The notes under the pieces: model-generated
What the model saw: the letters and a program-made list of their open reading frames with translations, nothing else
What the model was told of the DNA's origin: nothing
Database searches by the model: none
Position numbers and translations under genes: made by a program
Shown: positions 12,992 to 20,162 of the stretch, in pieces
Position numbering within the stretch: the first letter of the stretch is position 1
Layout: each line of letters begins with the position of its first letter
Origin: Geobacter sp. UBA6151
GTDB lineage: Bacteria; Desulfobacterota; Desulfuromonadia; Geobacterales; Pseudopelobacteraceae
DNA length: 20,162 nucleotides
Assembly (NCBI GenBank): GCA_002423105.1
Contig: DIUT01000018.1
Coordinates: forward strand, 6,399 to 26,560
Direction: 5' to 3'

Positions 12992-13915
12992 GTGTCTGCA
13001 CGATACACGGCGGTCATACTGCGTCAATTCCGGACGTTGCTGATTGCAGCACTCCTGTCAGTTGGTCTGGGGCTTCCGGCGCTGGCGCTGGAAGCCCCGG
13101 CTCTGAAGGGGCGGGTCAATGATTATGGCGGCATGCTTTCGCCGGAGGCTGCCCGCACCCTGGAAAAACAACTGGCCGCCTTTGAACAGGAAACGACAAC
13201 CCAGGTTGTGCTGTTGACCGTGCCCTCCCTTGAAGGGGATGTCATCGAAAGCTTTGCGATCAGGGTGGCCGATGCCTGGAAGATCGGTCAGAAGGACAAG
13301 GGGAACGGGGTGATGCTGATCCTTGCCAAGAAGGAGCGCAAGATCAGGATTGAGGTTGGAACCGGGTTGCAAGGGGTTTTGCCGGATATCACCGCCGGTC
13401 AGATCATTCGCAATGTCATGGCACCATCCCTGAAGGCGGGAGACAACGATCGGGGTATTGCCGCCGGTCTTTCGGCGATCATGGATGCCACAAAGGGAGA
13501 GTTTAAAGCTACTCCGGCGGACAAGAAAACAGCCAAAAAGAAAAAGAACAGTCCGTACACCCTTTTTATTGTCCTGCTGGTGGTGGGGGTCGTGATTGTC
13601 GCAGTAGTCGGTTCGTCATCCAGGACTGCCGGAACTCTGGCCGGGGGAGTCGCCCTGCCGCTTGCCGCAGGGGTCGGGTTGGGCGCAGCGCTCTGGAAAC
13701 TGGGGCTGCTGGCGGTTCTGGGCGCTGTAGCCGGATTTCTGATCAGCCTGCTGATGCGGCTGTTCAATGCATCAGGTGGTGGCGGCGGTTCCGGCTGGGG
13801 GGGCGGTCCGACCATATTTTACGGCGGCGGTGGCGGCGGTTCATCATCGTCAGACGACAGTTTTTCCGGCGGCGGCGGTGATTTTGACGGCGGCGGCGCT
13901 TCTGACGATTATTAG
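12992..13915 (+). CDS. TPM-domain (YgcG-like) membrane protein with glycine-rich tail
   Basis: A 307-residue envelope protein. A signal peptide (about 1-32, ending in LPALA) precedes a TPM domain (about 40-170) with the typical VNDYGGMLSPEAARTLEKQL start, TTTQVVLLTVPSLEG and the GVMLILAKKERKIRIEVGTGL stretch split across 106-126. A Lys-rich stop-transfer segment (180-186) is followed by hydrophobic segments at about 189-207 and 215-257. The protein ends in a low-complexity Gly/Ser/Asp tail. The domain therefore probably faces the periplasm and is anchored in the inner membrane. The GTG start at 12992 directly follows the lemA stop, with AAGGTGAAG as ribosome site inside lemA. The pairing with LemA is a recurrent arrangement; an envelope stress or membrane quality-control role is suggested but unproved. 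A palindromic repeat begins right after the stop. Confidence 0.88.
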   Translation: MSARYTAVILRQFRTLLIAALLSVGLGLPALALEAPALKGRVNDYGGMLSPEAARTLEKQLAAFEQETTTQVVLLTVPSLEGDVIESFAIRVADAWKIGQKDKGNGVMLILAKKERKIRIEVGTGLQGVLPDITAGQIIRNVMAPSLKAGDNDRGIAAGLSAIMDATKGEFKATPADKKTAKKKKNSPYTLFIVLLVVGVVIVAVVGSSSRTAGTLAGGVALPLAAGVGLGAALWKLGLLAVLGAVAGFLISLLMRLFNASGGGGGSGWGGGPTIFYGGGGGGSSSSDDSFSGGGGDFDGGGASDDY

Positions 13916-14117
13916 CAGGTTGTTGAAAAACAGCCATCTCGCCGCCGTCCTCGAAACCCACCTTGTGACTTCGGCCTGCGGCCTCACCCTTCGGGCGCCT
14001 TCGCGGTCCAATTTCGCAAGCGAAATTGTGCGGCGTAGCGCTGCTACGCCTCCGCGGGGCTTTCTCCGGGTGCGACGATCTGGCTATTTTTGAACAACCT
14101 GGGCTTTCAACAACCTG
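13916..14117. repeat. MITE-like palindromic intergenic repeat with terminal inverted repeats
   Basis: The left end CAGGTTGTTGAAAAA (13916-13930) is inversely repeated at the right end TTTTTGAACAACCTG (14087-14101). The similarity extends over 21 bp (13916-13936 with 14081-14101) with two mismatches. A second exact inverse copy of the left 13 bases lies at 14105-14117. Inside are a perfect 20-nt palindrome (14009-14028, arms CAATTTCGC/GCGAAATTG), a 17-nt hairpin GCGTAGC-gct-GCTACGC (14033-14049) and GGCC-tgc-GGCC (13975-13985). No open frame of note is present. It abuts the TPM gene stop. It looks like a non-autonomous mobile or REP-like element, and may also end transcription between the convergent TPM and rnr genes. 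Confidence 0.75.
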
Positions 14118-14158
14118 TTAAACTATCAATCAGGTGCTCGGAACCAGAGAAGAACGGC

Positions 14159-14187
14159 CAGACGGCGCAACTCAGCGCCGCCGTCTG
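14159..14187 (-). terminator. Possible hairpin at the rnr stop codon
   Basis: CAGACGGCG (14159-14167) and CGCCGTCTG (14179-14187) form a 9-bp stem that contains the rnr stop codon (14172-14174). No T-run follows on the minus strand, only GTTCTTCTCT further on. The position suits a terminator or RNA-end stabiliser. Confidence 0.35.
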
Positions 14188-16469
14188 CCGCCGGTTCTTC
14201 CCTGGTTTTTCTTTTTCGGAGCAGATGACGGCGCACCTTTTACCTGCGGTCGTTTCCCCCGCACCGGGATTCTGGGGTAGTATTCGCCGGTATGTTCCTG
14301 GTTCTGATGGCTGTCCGGCCGCTGGGCCGGAGCGTGGGAGACCAATGCAAATTCGATCCGCCGTCCTTTAGGATTGACGGCAACCACCCGGATTTTTACC
14401 GGGTCGCCGATGCGCAAGGTCCGCCCGCTGCTGCGCCCGTGCAGGGAGTGGTCCTGTTCCTCAAACACGTAGCGGTCGTCGGTCAGGGTGGAGAGATGCA
14501 CCAACCCCTCCACAAACAGTTCAGTCAGCTCCACAAAACAGCCGAAACCGGCCACTCCGGCAATGAATCCGCCAAACTCCTCGCCGATTTTTCCCTGCAT
14601 AAACTGTAGCTTCTTCAGTTCGATGATATCCCGTTCCGCTTCCATGGCCACCCGTTCCCGGCCGCTGGTATGTTCCGCTGCTTCGGCCAGCGACTCGGCC
14701 ATCTCCGCCTGCCGACGCTGCTCCTGCCGGGTAAGGGGACGCTCCTGTGCTGCCAGGGCAAGCTTCAGGAAACGGTGCACCATCAGGTCCGGGTAGCGAC
14801 GGATGGGGGAGGTAAAGTGGGTGTAGCAGGCGGAGGCCAGGCCGAAATGCCCCAGATTGATGCCGCTGTAGCGGGCCTGCTTCATGCAGCGCAGCAGACC
14901 GTAGTTCACCATCCGTTCCTCCGGCTTGCCCTCGGCTGAGTCGATCAGGGCCTGCAGGGCATTGGGCTGCACTTTCTCCCCCAGCATCTCCAGGGTGTAG
15001 CCGAAAGGGATCAGGAAATCGCGGAAGGCTGCCAGTTTTTCCGGGGCAGGCGGCTCATGGATGCGGTAGATGAAGGGCAGCTCCCGCGATGTCACAAAAC
15101 GGGCCACCGCCTCGTTGGCAGCTAGCATGAACTCCTCGATCAACTGGTGCGCCAGATTGCGCTCGCTGCGGATGATCGCCTCGGTCTTGCCGGTCAGGCC
15201 GATGATGATTTCCGGCTCCGGCAGGTCAAAATCAATGCTGCCCCGTGTACGGCGCATGGTCATCAGGGCCAGGGCCAGATTTTTCATCTCCAGCAGCATC
15301 GGCGCCAGATCGCGGTACTCTCCCAGCGCTTGCGGGTTATTGTCCTCAATCACCCCTTTAACCTGGGTGTAGGTCAGCCGCGCATCGCTCTTGATCACGC
15401 TGGAGTAAAAGCGAGACTCAAGCATTGTGCCTTTGCCGTCGAACAGCATTTCGGCGGTCATGGTCAGCCGATCCTGATGTGGATTCAGGGAGCAGATGCC
15501 GTTGGAGAGTCGTTCCGGCAGCATCGGAAGACAACGGTCGGGGAAGTAGACAGAAGTACCCCGCAGATAGGCTTCCCGGTCCAGGTGTGAGCCGGGGGTA
15601 ACGTACTGCGAGACATCGGCAATGGAGACCCACAGCCTGAAACCTTCCCCTTCGGTCCGCAATGACACCGCATCATCAAAATCCTTGGCGGTTTCGCCAT
15701 CAATGGTGACCGTCGGCAGCTTGCGCAGGTCAACCCGCTCTTTCAGGTCGTCCTTGCCTATCTGGGTTGGGACCGCTTCCGCCTCGGCCAGTGTGGTCGC
15801 TTCAAAGATGTGGGGCAGCTCAAAGCGGCGGATAACGGTCTGCACCTCCACATCCGGATCATTGGGCCAGCCCAGGATTTCAATGACTTTGCCTTCAGCC
15901 GGGCGTCTCCCGGTCGGCCAGAGTGTCACCTCGATCACCACCTGCTGGCCGTCCACGGCGCCGTTCACGGATTTGGCAGGAATCAGGAAGCTGGTATTCA
16001 GGCGCAGCTCTTCCGGTATCAGAAACGCTCCTTTGCCGGTCTGCTGAAAACGGCCCACCACCCGGCTGTTGGCCCGTTGCAACACCGCAACCACCCGTCC
16101 CTCCCGTTTGCCCTGCCGCCCGCGGCTGGCTTCAGTCCTGGCCGAGACCAGATCACCATGCAGCGCGCCGCCCAGCGACTTTGCCGGAACAAAAATATCA
16201 TCAGTGCCCTGTTCCGCTGCTATGAAGCCGTAACCGTCCCGGTGGATTGAGATCTTGCCCTGCACAGTGTCGGTACTGTCCGCACCGGGAAGGGTGTAGC
16301 GGTTACCGCGCAGACGGGTCAGTTCACCATCGCTTACCATGGATTCCACCAGCCGCTTCAGTTCGTTCTTGATATGACGGCCACCGAATGCCCGCAGTAA
16401 TCCTGAAAAATGATGGGCTTCCGGCTCGTTTTGCAGCAAAAGGAGCAGGTCCTGTTTAGTCAATTGCAT
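14172..16469 (-). CDS. rnr: Ribonuclease R
   Basis: A 3'-to-5' hydrolytic exoribonuclease that degrades structured RNA in the cytoplasm and takes part in mRNA turnover and ribosome or tmRNA quality control. The 765-residue product starts at ATG 16469, preceded by AGAGGTG. A reading from 16520 would add 17 residues across the promoter and is rejected. Order of domains: an N-terminal winged-helix segment (1-60), cold-shock domains (about 65-225, starting GKISIHRDGYGFI), then the RNB catalytic domain from about 245. The RNB metal-binding aspartates are D257, D263, D265 and D266 in TIDGETAKDFDDAV. An S1 domain (EFGGFIAGVAGFGCFVEL) follows and the protein ends in a Lys/Arg-rich tail, features that separate RNase R from RNase II. 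The gene is divergent from cobM with a 140-nt gap. Confidence 0.95.
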   Translation of the reverse strand: MQLTKQDLLLLLQNEPEAHHFSGLLRAFGGRHIKNELKRLVESMVSDGELTRLRGNRYTLPGADSTDTVQGKISIHRDGYGFIAAEQGTDDIFVPAKSLGGALHGDLVSARTEASRGRQGKREGRVVAVLQRANSRVVGRFQQTGKGAFLIPEELRLNTSFLIPAKSVNGAVDGQQVVIEVTLWPTGRRPAEGKVIEILGWPNDPDVEVQTVIRRFELPHIFEATTLAEAEAVPTQIGKDDLKERVDLRKLPTVTIDGETAKDFDDAVSLRTEGEGFRLWVSIADVSQYVTPGSHLDREAYLRGTSVYFPDRCLPMLPERLSNGICSLNPHQDRLTMTAEMLFDGKGTMLESRFYSSVIKSDARLTYTQVKGVIEDNNPQALGEYRDLAPMLLEMKNLALALMTMRRTRGSIDFDLPEPEIIIGLTGKTEAIIRSERNLAHQLIEEFMLAANEAVARFVTSRELPFIYRIHEPPAPEKLAAFRDFLIPFGYTLEMLGEKVQPNALQALIDSAEGKPEERMVNYGLLRCMKQARYSGINLGHFGLASACYTHFTSPIRRYPDLMVHRFLKLALAAQERPLTRQEQRRQAEMAESLAEAAEHTSGRERVAMEAERDIIELKKLQFMQGKIGEEFGGFIAGVAGFGCFVELTELFVEGLVHLSTLTDDRYVFEEQDHSLHGRSSGRTLRIGDPVKIRVVAVNPKGRRIEFALVSHAPAQRPDSHQNQEHTGEYYPRIPVRGKRPQVKGAPSSAPKKKNQGRTGGRRRR

Positions 16470-16492
16470 CGTGTTCACCTCTCTAGGGGGAA

Positions 16493-16520
16493 AGTATAGT
16501 GGCAAAATGGGGCCATGCAA
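16493..16520 (-). promoter_or_regulatory. Candidate promoter of rnr
   Basis: On the minus strand, TATACT (complement of 16493-16498, five of six) lies 24 nt before the ATG, with a weak -35 TTGCAT (complement of 16515-16520) at a 16-nt spacing. It is the best match in the divergent rnr/cobM gap. Confidence 0.4.
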
Positions 16521-16609
16521 GTTGTTTTACACCGGCCATAACTCATGGTCGCACAAATGGCAAAAACCCCATCCTCTTTTCAGCGTTGCTGTGGTACATT
16601 TCCGCCACT

Positions 16610-17398
16610 ATGAACAAACAGGGAAACGTCTATTTTGTCGGGGCCGGACCGGGGGCCGCCGATCTGATTACGGTGCGTGGGGCCAATCTGCTGAGCGGTG
16701 CGGAACTGGTCATCTACGCCGGAAGTCTGGTTGACCGGCAACTGGTGCAGACCTATGCCGGTCAGGCGCAGATCTATGATTCATCCGGCATGGCACTGAC
16801 CGAGATCATAACGGTCATGCTGGATGCCGTTGCCGCTGGTCAAAAGGTGGTGCGCCTGCATACCGGCGACCCTTCGGTGTACGGCGCAATACAGGAGCAG
16901 ATGGAGGCGCTGGACCGGCTGGGGATCGGCTACGAGGTGGTGCCGGGTGTTACCAGCGCTTTTGCCGCTGCCGCCGCGCTGAAGCAGGAACTGACCCTGC
17001 CGGAGGTCTCGCAAACCATCATCATTACCCGGATGGAGGGCCGCACGCCGGTGCCCGAGCGGGAGGCGTTGAGACACCTGGCCACCCACGGCGCAACCCT
17101 GGCGCTCTACCTGTCGGTGGGGATGATTGAAACCATGGTGCAGGAACTGCTGGCGGGCGGCGCCTATACTGCTGCCACGCCGGTGGCGGTGGTCTCCCGC
17201 GCCACCTGGCCTGACGAACTGATTGTGGAAGGTTGTCTGGCCGATATTGCTGGTAAAGTGCAGTCGGCGGGCATCACCAAGCAGGCGATGATCCTGGTGG
17301 GGGATGCGCTGGGTGCGTGGCGTCAGGGGATGAAAGCCCGCTCGCTTTTGTACGATGAGACCTTCAGCCATGGCTGCCGCGAAGGAACTGTTGCCTGA
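16610..17398 (+). CDS. cobM: Cobalt-precorrin-4 C11-methyltransferase CobM/CbiF
   Basis: A SAM-dependent methyltransferase that adds the C11 methyl group to (cobalt-)precorrin-4. At 262 residues it has normal family length when started at ATG 16610, where the typical N-terminus VYFVGAGPGAADLITVRG begins. The longer frame from 16499 would add 37 residues reaching into the rnr promoter and is rejected. The glycine-rich SAM loop GAGPGAAD, ELVIYAGSLVD, the HTGDPSVYGAIQEQM signature and PGVTSAFAAAAAL identify CobM/CbiF among the tetrapyrrole methylases. No clear Shine-Dalgarno sequence precedes the ATG. The product goes directly to CbiG, encoded 9 nt downstream. The cobalt-dependent name CbiF is the better biochemical fit, because the window also carries CbiX and CbiG. 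Confidence 0.94.
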   Translation: MNKQGNVYFVGAGPGAADLITVRGANLLSGAELVIYAGSLVDRQLVQTYAGQAQIYDSSGMALTEIITVMLDAVAAGQKVVRLHTGDPSVYGAIQEQMEALDRLGIGYEVVPGVTSAFAAAAALKQELTLPEVSQTIIITRMEGRTPVPEREALRHLATHGATLALYLSVGMIETMVQELLAGGAYTAATPVAVVSRATWPDELIVEGCLADIAGKVQSAGITKQAMILVGDALGAWRQGMKARSLLYDETFSHGCREGTVA

Positions 17399-17407
17399 GA
17401 CCATACC

Positions 17408-18481
17408 ATGCCGACCGCGATACTCGCCATAACCCGTAACGGAGCCCAGTTGGGAGCCCGGCTTGCCGGAGGACTTCCCGGTTGTACTCTGCATGTGCTG
17501 CGCAAATTTCATGGCGCGGCCGGCAAGGGAGCGCAGCCCTTTGACGATCTCCGGGAATGCTTAAGCGGACTTTGGCGGGAAGGCAGCGATCTGGTCTGCA
17601 TCATGGCCAGCGGTATCGTGGTACGGATGGTGGCTCCGCTGCTGGATGCCAAGGACCGCGATCCGGCAGTGGTGGTGATGGATGACGCCGGAAGTTTTGC
17701 CATCTCGCTGCTTTCGGGCCATCTGGGCGGAGCCAATGAACTGGCCCGCCGCTGTGCCTGGCTGGTGGGAGCGCGACCGGTAATTACCACGGCAACCGAT
17801 GCCAATGGACTGCCCTCCTTTGATCTGCTGGCCAAGGAGCAGGGATGGGAGATCGACAATCTGGCCGGGGTCAAGCTGCTGAACAGCCTGCTGTTGGACA
17901 ACCAGCCCATTGCCGTGGTTGACCCGACCGACCGGGTGCGCACCTGGTTCCACGGCACAGGCCGACTTTCCTTTTTCGGAACCTTCGCCCATGCCATCAA
18001 ATCCGATGCGCAAGGGTTCCTGTTTGTTACCAACCGCCAGCTTCCCCCGCAGAGCACTCCGGACAACCTGCTGATTCTACGGCCGCGCAATCTGGTGCTG
18101 GGGATCGGCTGCAACAGCAGTACTCCGACTGATGAGATTGAAGAATTTGTGCTGAGCCATTTGAAGCGGCTTTTCCTGTCGCCCCGCAGCGTTGGTATTG
18201 TGGCCACCGCCGCCGCCAAACGCAATGAGCCGGGCCTGATTGAATTCGCCCGGCGGCTTTCCGCCCCCCTGCTCTGTTTTGAAAGCGAACAGTTAAACAG
18301 CATCCGCACCCCGTCGCCTCCCTCTGAACATGCCTTGGCCGCAATCGGTGCCGCAGGGGTTGCAGAGCCGGCTGCCCTGCTGGCTGCGGGCAATGACCGT
18401 CTGTTGCTGAAGAAAGTCAAATCTGAAAATGTCACCCTGGCGGTGGCGGAGATGGTGGAGCCGCGTAATGATCATGGATAG
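17408..18481 (+). CDS. cbiG: Cobalt-precorrin-5A hydrolase CbiG
   Basis: Opens the delta-lactone of cobalt-precorrin-5A and releases the C20-C21 fragment as acetaldehyde, a step specific to the anaerobic cobalamin route. The protein has 357 residues. The N-terminal CbiG domain (1-80) leads into the conserved IMASGIVVRMVAPLL (65-79). The central part holds VVMDDAGSFAISLLSGHLGG (90-109), with VITTATDANGLPSFD just after. The C-terminal CbiG_C domain begins near 228 with LVLGIGCNSSTPTDEI. The ATG at 17408 lies 9 nt after cobM with only a weak GAGA upstream, so it probably depends on coupling to cobM translation. It is the last gene of this unit and is followed by a strong terminator. Confidence 0.94.
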   Translation: MPTAILAITRNGAQLGARLAGGLPGCTLHVLRKFHGAAGKGAQPFDDLRECLSGLWREGSDLVCIMASGIVVRMVAPLLDAKDRDPAVVVMDDAGSFAISLLSGHLGGANELARRCAWLVGARPVITTATDANGLPSFDLLAKEQGWEIDNLAGVKLLNSLLLDNQPIAVVDPTDRVRTWFHGTGRLSFFGTFAHAIKSDAQGFLFVTNRQLPPQSTPDNLLILRPRNLVLGIGCNSSTPTDEIEEFVLSHLKRLFLSPRSVGIVATAAAKRNEPGLIEFARRLSAPLLCFESEQLNSIRTPSPPSEHALAAIGAAGVAEPAALLAAGNDRLLLKKVKSENVTLAVAEMVEPRNDHG

Positions 18482-18487
18482 GAAGAG

Positions 18488-18537
18488 CACCACCCCCCGG
18501 CCCCCTCCTTTTTTCAATGAGGGGGTGGTGGTTTTTT
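18488..18537 (+). terminator. Strong rho-independent terminator after cbiG
   Basis: CACCACCCCC (18488-18497) pairs perfectly with GGGGGTGGTG (18521-18530), followed by six T's (18532-18537). The loop holds an alternative arm, CCCCCTC, that can pair with GAGGGGG (18519-18525), so two competing hairpins are possible. It isolates cbiG from hsdR. Confidence 0.9.
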
Positions 18538-18574
18538 GATTATCAGTCAATCGTAAATAAGAGGATGCAACAGT

Positions 18575-20162
18575 ATGTTTTCTAAAGAAGCCAAAGCCCG
18601 CATCAAGATCAACAAGCTGCTTGAAGAAGCAGGCTGGCGCTTTTTTGATGATGCATCCGGCAAGGCCAACATCGTACTTGAACCGAACGTCAAACTTACC
18701 ACTGCCAGGATTGATGCGCTTGGCGAGAACTTCGATACCGTTAAGAACGGCTTTATCGACTTTCTGCTGCTCAATGAGAAAGGCTTTCCTTTCATCGTTC
18801 TTGAGGCAAAGTCAGAAGACAAAAACCCGCTGGTGGGCAAGGAACAGGCTCGAAGGTACGCACGCTCCCAGAACTGCCGTTTCGTTATTCTTTCCAATGG
18901 CAACCTGCATTACTTCTGGGACTTGGAACGCGGCAATCCCCACGTTATCACCACCTTCCCGACTCCAACATCTGTAAGCGGCTACCAGAAAACGGTTCCT
19001 GATCCCAAGCGGCTTGTTGAGGAACTGGTTGACGATGATTACATCGTACTTACGCAGCGTCCCGGCTATGCTGCTGAGGTTGCCTGGAAGAATGAAGCGG
19101 AACGACCTGGTTTCATCGAAGCCAACAGCCTGCGCTTTCTCCGTCCCTACCAGAAGAAAGCCATATACGCCCTGCAATGCGCGGTTAAGGATGGCAAAGA
19201 CCGTTTTCTGTTTGAGATGGCCACCGGAACAGGCAAGACCCTTACCTCTGCCGCAATCATAAAACTCTTTCTGCGTACCGCCAATGCCCGCCGCGTGCTG
19301 TTTCTTGTGGATCGTCTGGAACTGGAAGACCAGGCCAAGAAGGCGTTCAGCAAGGTGCTTGCCAACGATTACCAGACCGTTATCTACAAAGAGAACCGGG
19401 ATGACTGGCGCAGGGCAGAGATTGTTGTTACCACCGTACAATCGCTGCTCTTCAACAATAAATACCAGCAACTCTTTTCGCCCACCGACTTTGATCTCGT
19501 CATATCCGACGAAGCCCATCGCTCCATTGGCGGCAATGCCCGCGCTGTGTTTGATTACTTTATCGGCTACAAGCTGGGCCTGACTGCTACCCCGCGTGAC
19601 TACCTGAAAAAGTTTGAGAAGGGTAAGCCCACCACCAAAGACCCCCGCGAGTTTGAGCGGCGCTTGCTGCTTGATACCTACCGCACCTTTGGCTGTGATG
19701 ACGGTCAGTCTACCTATCGCTATTCTCTGCTTGATGGCGTAAAGGATGGCTTCCTGATCAACCCGACGGTGGTGGATGCCCGCAGCGAGATCACCACCCA
19801 ACTACTTTCGGATGATGGCTTTGTGGTCGAGTTTAAGGATGATCAGGGAGAGGATCAGAAAGAGACCTTCAAACAGCGTGAGTTTGAGAAACGTTTCTTT
19901 GCCGATGCAACCAACCAGCTCTTTTGCAAAACCTTTCTGGAACATGCCCTGCGCGACCCGGTCAGTGGCGAGATAGGTAAATCCATCATCTTTGCTGTCA
20001 GCCAGAACCATGCTGGCAAGATTGCCCAGATTCTGAATCTGATGGCTGACAAGATGTTCCCCGGCAAATACCAGTCTGACTTTGCTGTGCAGGTTACCTC
20101 ACAGATCAGCGATGCCCAGCAGTTCACCATCAACTTTACCAACAACAACCTGCTGGGCTCTG
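18575..20162 (+). CDS. hsdR: Type I restriction endonuclease subunit R (HsdR), 3'-truncated by window edge
   Basis: The motor and nuclease subunit of a type I restriction-modification complex, which translocates unmodified DNA and cleaves it. The frame is open from ATG 18575 to the window end: 529 codons, roughly the first half to two-thirds of a typical HsdR. The N-terminal PD-(D/E)XK nuclease shows D62, then E77-A78-K79, and the downstream QxxxY element Q91-Y95 typical of HsdR. The SF2 translocase follows, with Walker A MATGTGKT (215-222), DEAH box SDEAHR (D312-H315) and motif III LTATP (336-340). The start has AAGAGGA upstream. The layout resembles EcoEI-like subunits. The hsdM and hsdS genes are not visible and are presumably downstream. 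The preceding terminator shows that it is not part of the cobalamin unit; no clear promoter was found in the 37 nt between. Confidence 0.93.
   Translation, partial: MFSKEAKARIKINKLLEEAGWRFFDDASGKANIVLEPNVKLTTARIDALGENFDTVKNGFIDFLLLNEKGFPFIVLEAKSEDKNPLVGKEQARRYARSQNCRFVILSNGNLHYFWDLERGNPHVITTFPTPTSVSGYQKTVPDPKRLVEELVDDDYIVLTQRPGYAAEVAWKNEAERPGFIEANSLRFLRPYQKKAIYALQCAVKDGKDRFLFEMATGTGKTLTSAAIIKLFLRTANARRVLFLVDRLELEDQAKKAFSKVLANDYQTVIYKENRDDWRRAEIVVTTVQSLLFNNKYQQLFSPTDFDLVISDEAHRSIGGNARAVFDYFIGYKLGLTATPRDYLKKFEKGKPTTKDPREFERRLLLDTYRTFGCDDGQSTYRYSLLDGVKDGFLINPTVVDARSEITTQLLSDDGFVVEFKDDQGEDQKETFKQREFEKRFFADATNQLFCKTFLEHALRDPVSGEIGKSIIFAVSQNHAGKIAQILNLMADKMFPGKYQSDFAVQVTSQISDAQQFTINFTNNNLLGS

Noticed and set aside
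13780..13912. GGC/GGT-rich tract as a non-coding tandem repeat
   Set aside because: It encodes the Gly-rich tail expected of TPM-domain proteins and stays in frame to the stop.
13767..14093. 108-codon open frame spanning the TPM tail and the palindromic repeat
   Set aside because: Out of frame with the TPM gene, made of low-complexity Gly codons read in another frame plus repeat DNA; no start signal.
16499..16609. N-terminal extension of cobM
   Set aside because: The family N-terminus begins at 16610 and the extra 37 residues overlap the rnr promoter region.
16470..16609. Cobalamin riboswitch before cobM
   Set aside because: The gap is only 140 nt and I see no convincing B12-box or surrounding aptamer stems; the GCCACT next to the start codon is not enough. 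A covariance-model scan would settle it.
18812..19801. 329-codon open frame antisense to hsdR
   Set aside because: The plus strand carries all HsdR motifs in order; the antisense frame shows no recognisable domain or start signal.

Overview
The window reads as core chromosome of a GC-rich, Gram-negative anaerobe. The best guess is the Geobacter/Pelobacter/Trichlorobacter group (Desulfuromonadia). This rests on gene content: ModC, MaeB, an anaerobic-type cobalamin set (CbiX, CbiC, CobM/CbiF, CbiG), a GGGtGRT protein, LemA with a TPM protein, and a palindromic intergenic repeat of a style I associate with Geobacter genomes. The species cannot be fixed from the sequence alone.

Layout. 1-1020 is the 3' part of modC (molybdate ABC ATPase). 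At 1040-1112 lies a clear fluoride (crcB-type) riboswitch whose pseudoknot arm doubles as the 5' arm of an intrinsic terminator. It is followed by a two-gene unit: an IscU/NifU-like scaffold protein (1232-1924) and a GGGtGRT-family protein (1940-2935). From 6750 down to 2997, on the minus strand, run a ROK sugar kinase, cbiX, cbiC and an AEC-family permease, which form a tight overlapping operon. Two small low-complexity proteins sharing a DTV-IS-QAL motif follow, with their own promoter. Divergent from the ROK gene is maeB (malic enzyme fused to a phosphotransacetylase-like domain, 6981-9242). It converges on a large TPR protein (9290-11146, minus) across a 16-bp hairpin. The plus-strand cluster 11369-13915 is trmJ, a SemiSWEET transporter, lemA and a TPM protein. 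A MITE-like palindromic element (13916-14117) separates it from rnr (RNase R, minus). Divergent from rnr are cobM/cbiF and cbiG, ended by a strong terminator. The last 1.6 kb is the 5' part of hsdR (type I restriction endonuclease), probably the edge of a defence locus that continues out of the window.

How the genes fit together. Four steps of cobalamin corrin-ring synthesis are split between two loci about 11 kb apart: CbiX (cobalt insertion) and CbiC (C11 methyl shift) in one, CobM/CbiF (C11 methylation) and CbiG (ring opening) in the other. LemA and the TPM protein form a recurrent envelope pair. The most interesting unit is the fluoride riboswitch with the IscU-like and GGGtGRT genes. It suggests that these two poorly understood proteins are induced by fluoride, although neither is a recognisable fluoride exporter.
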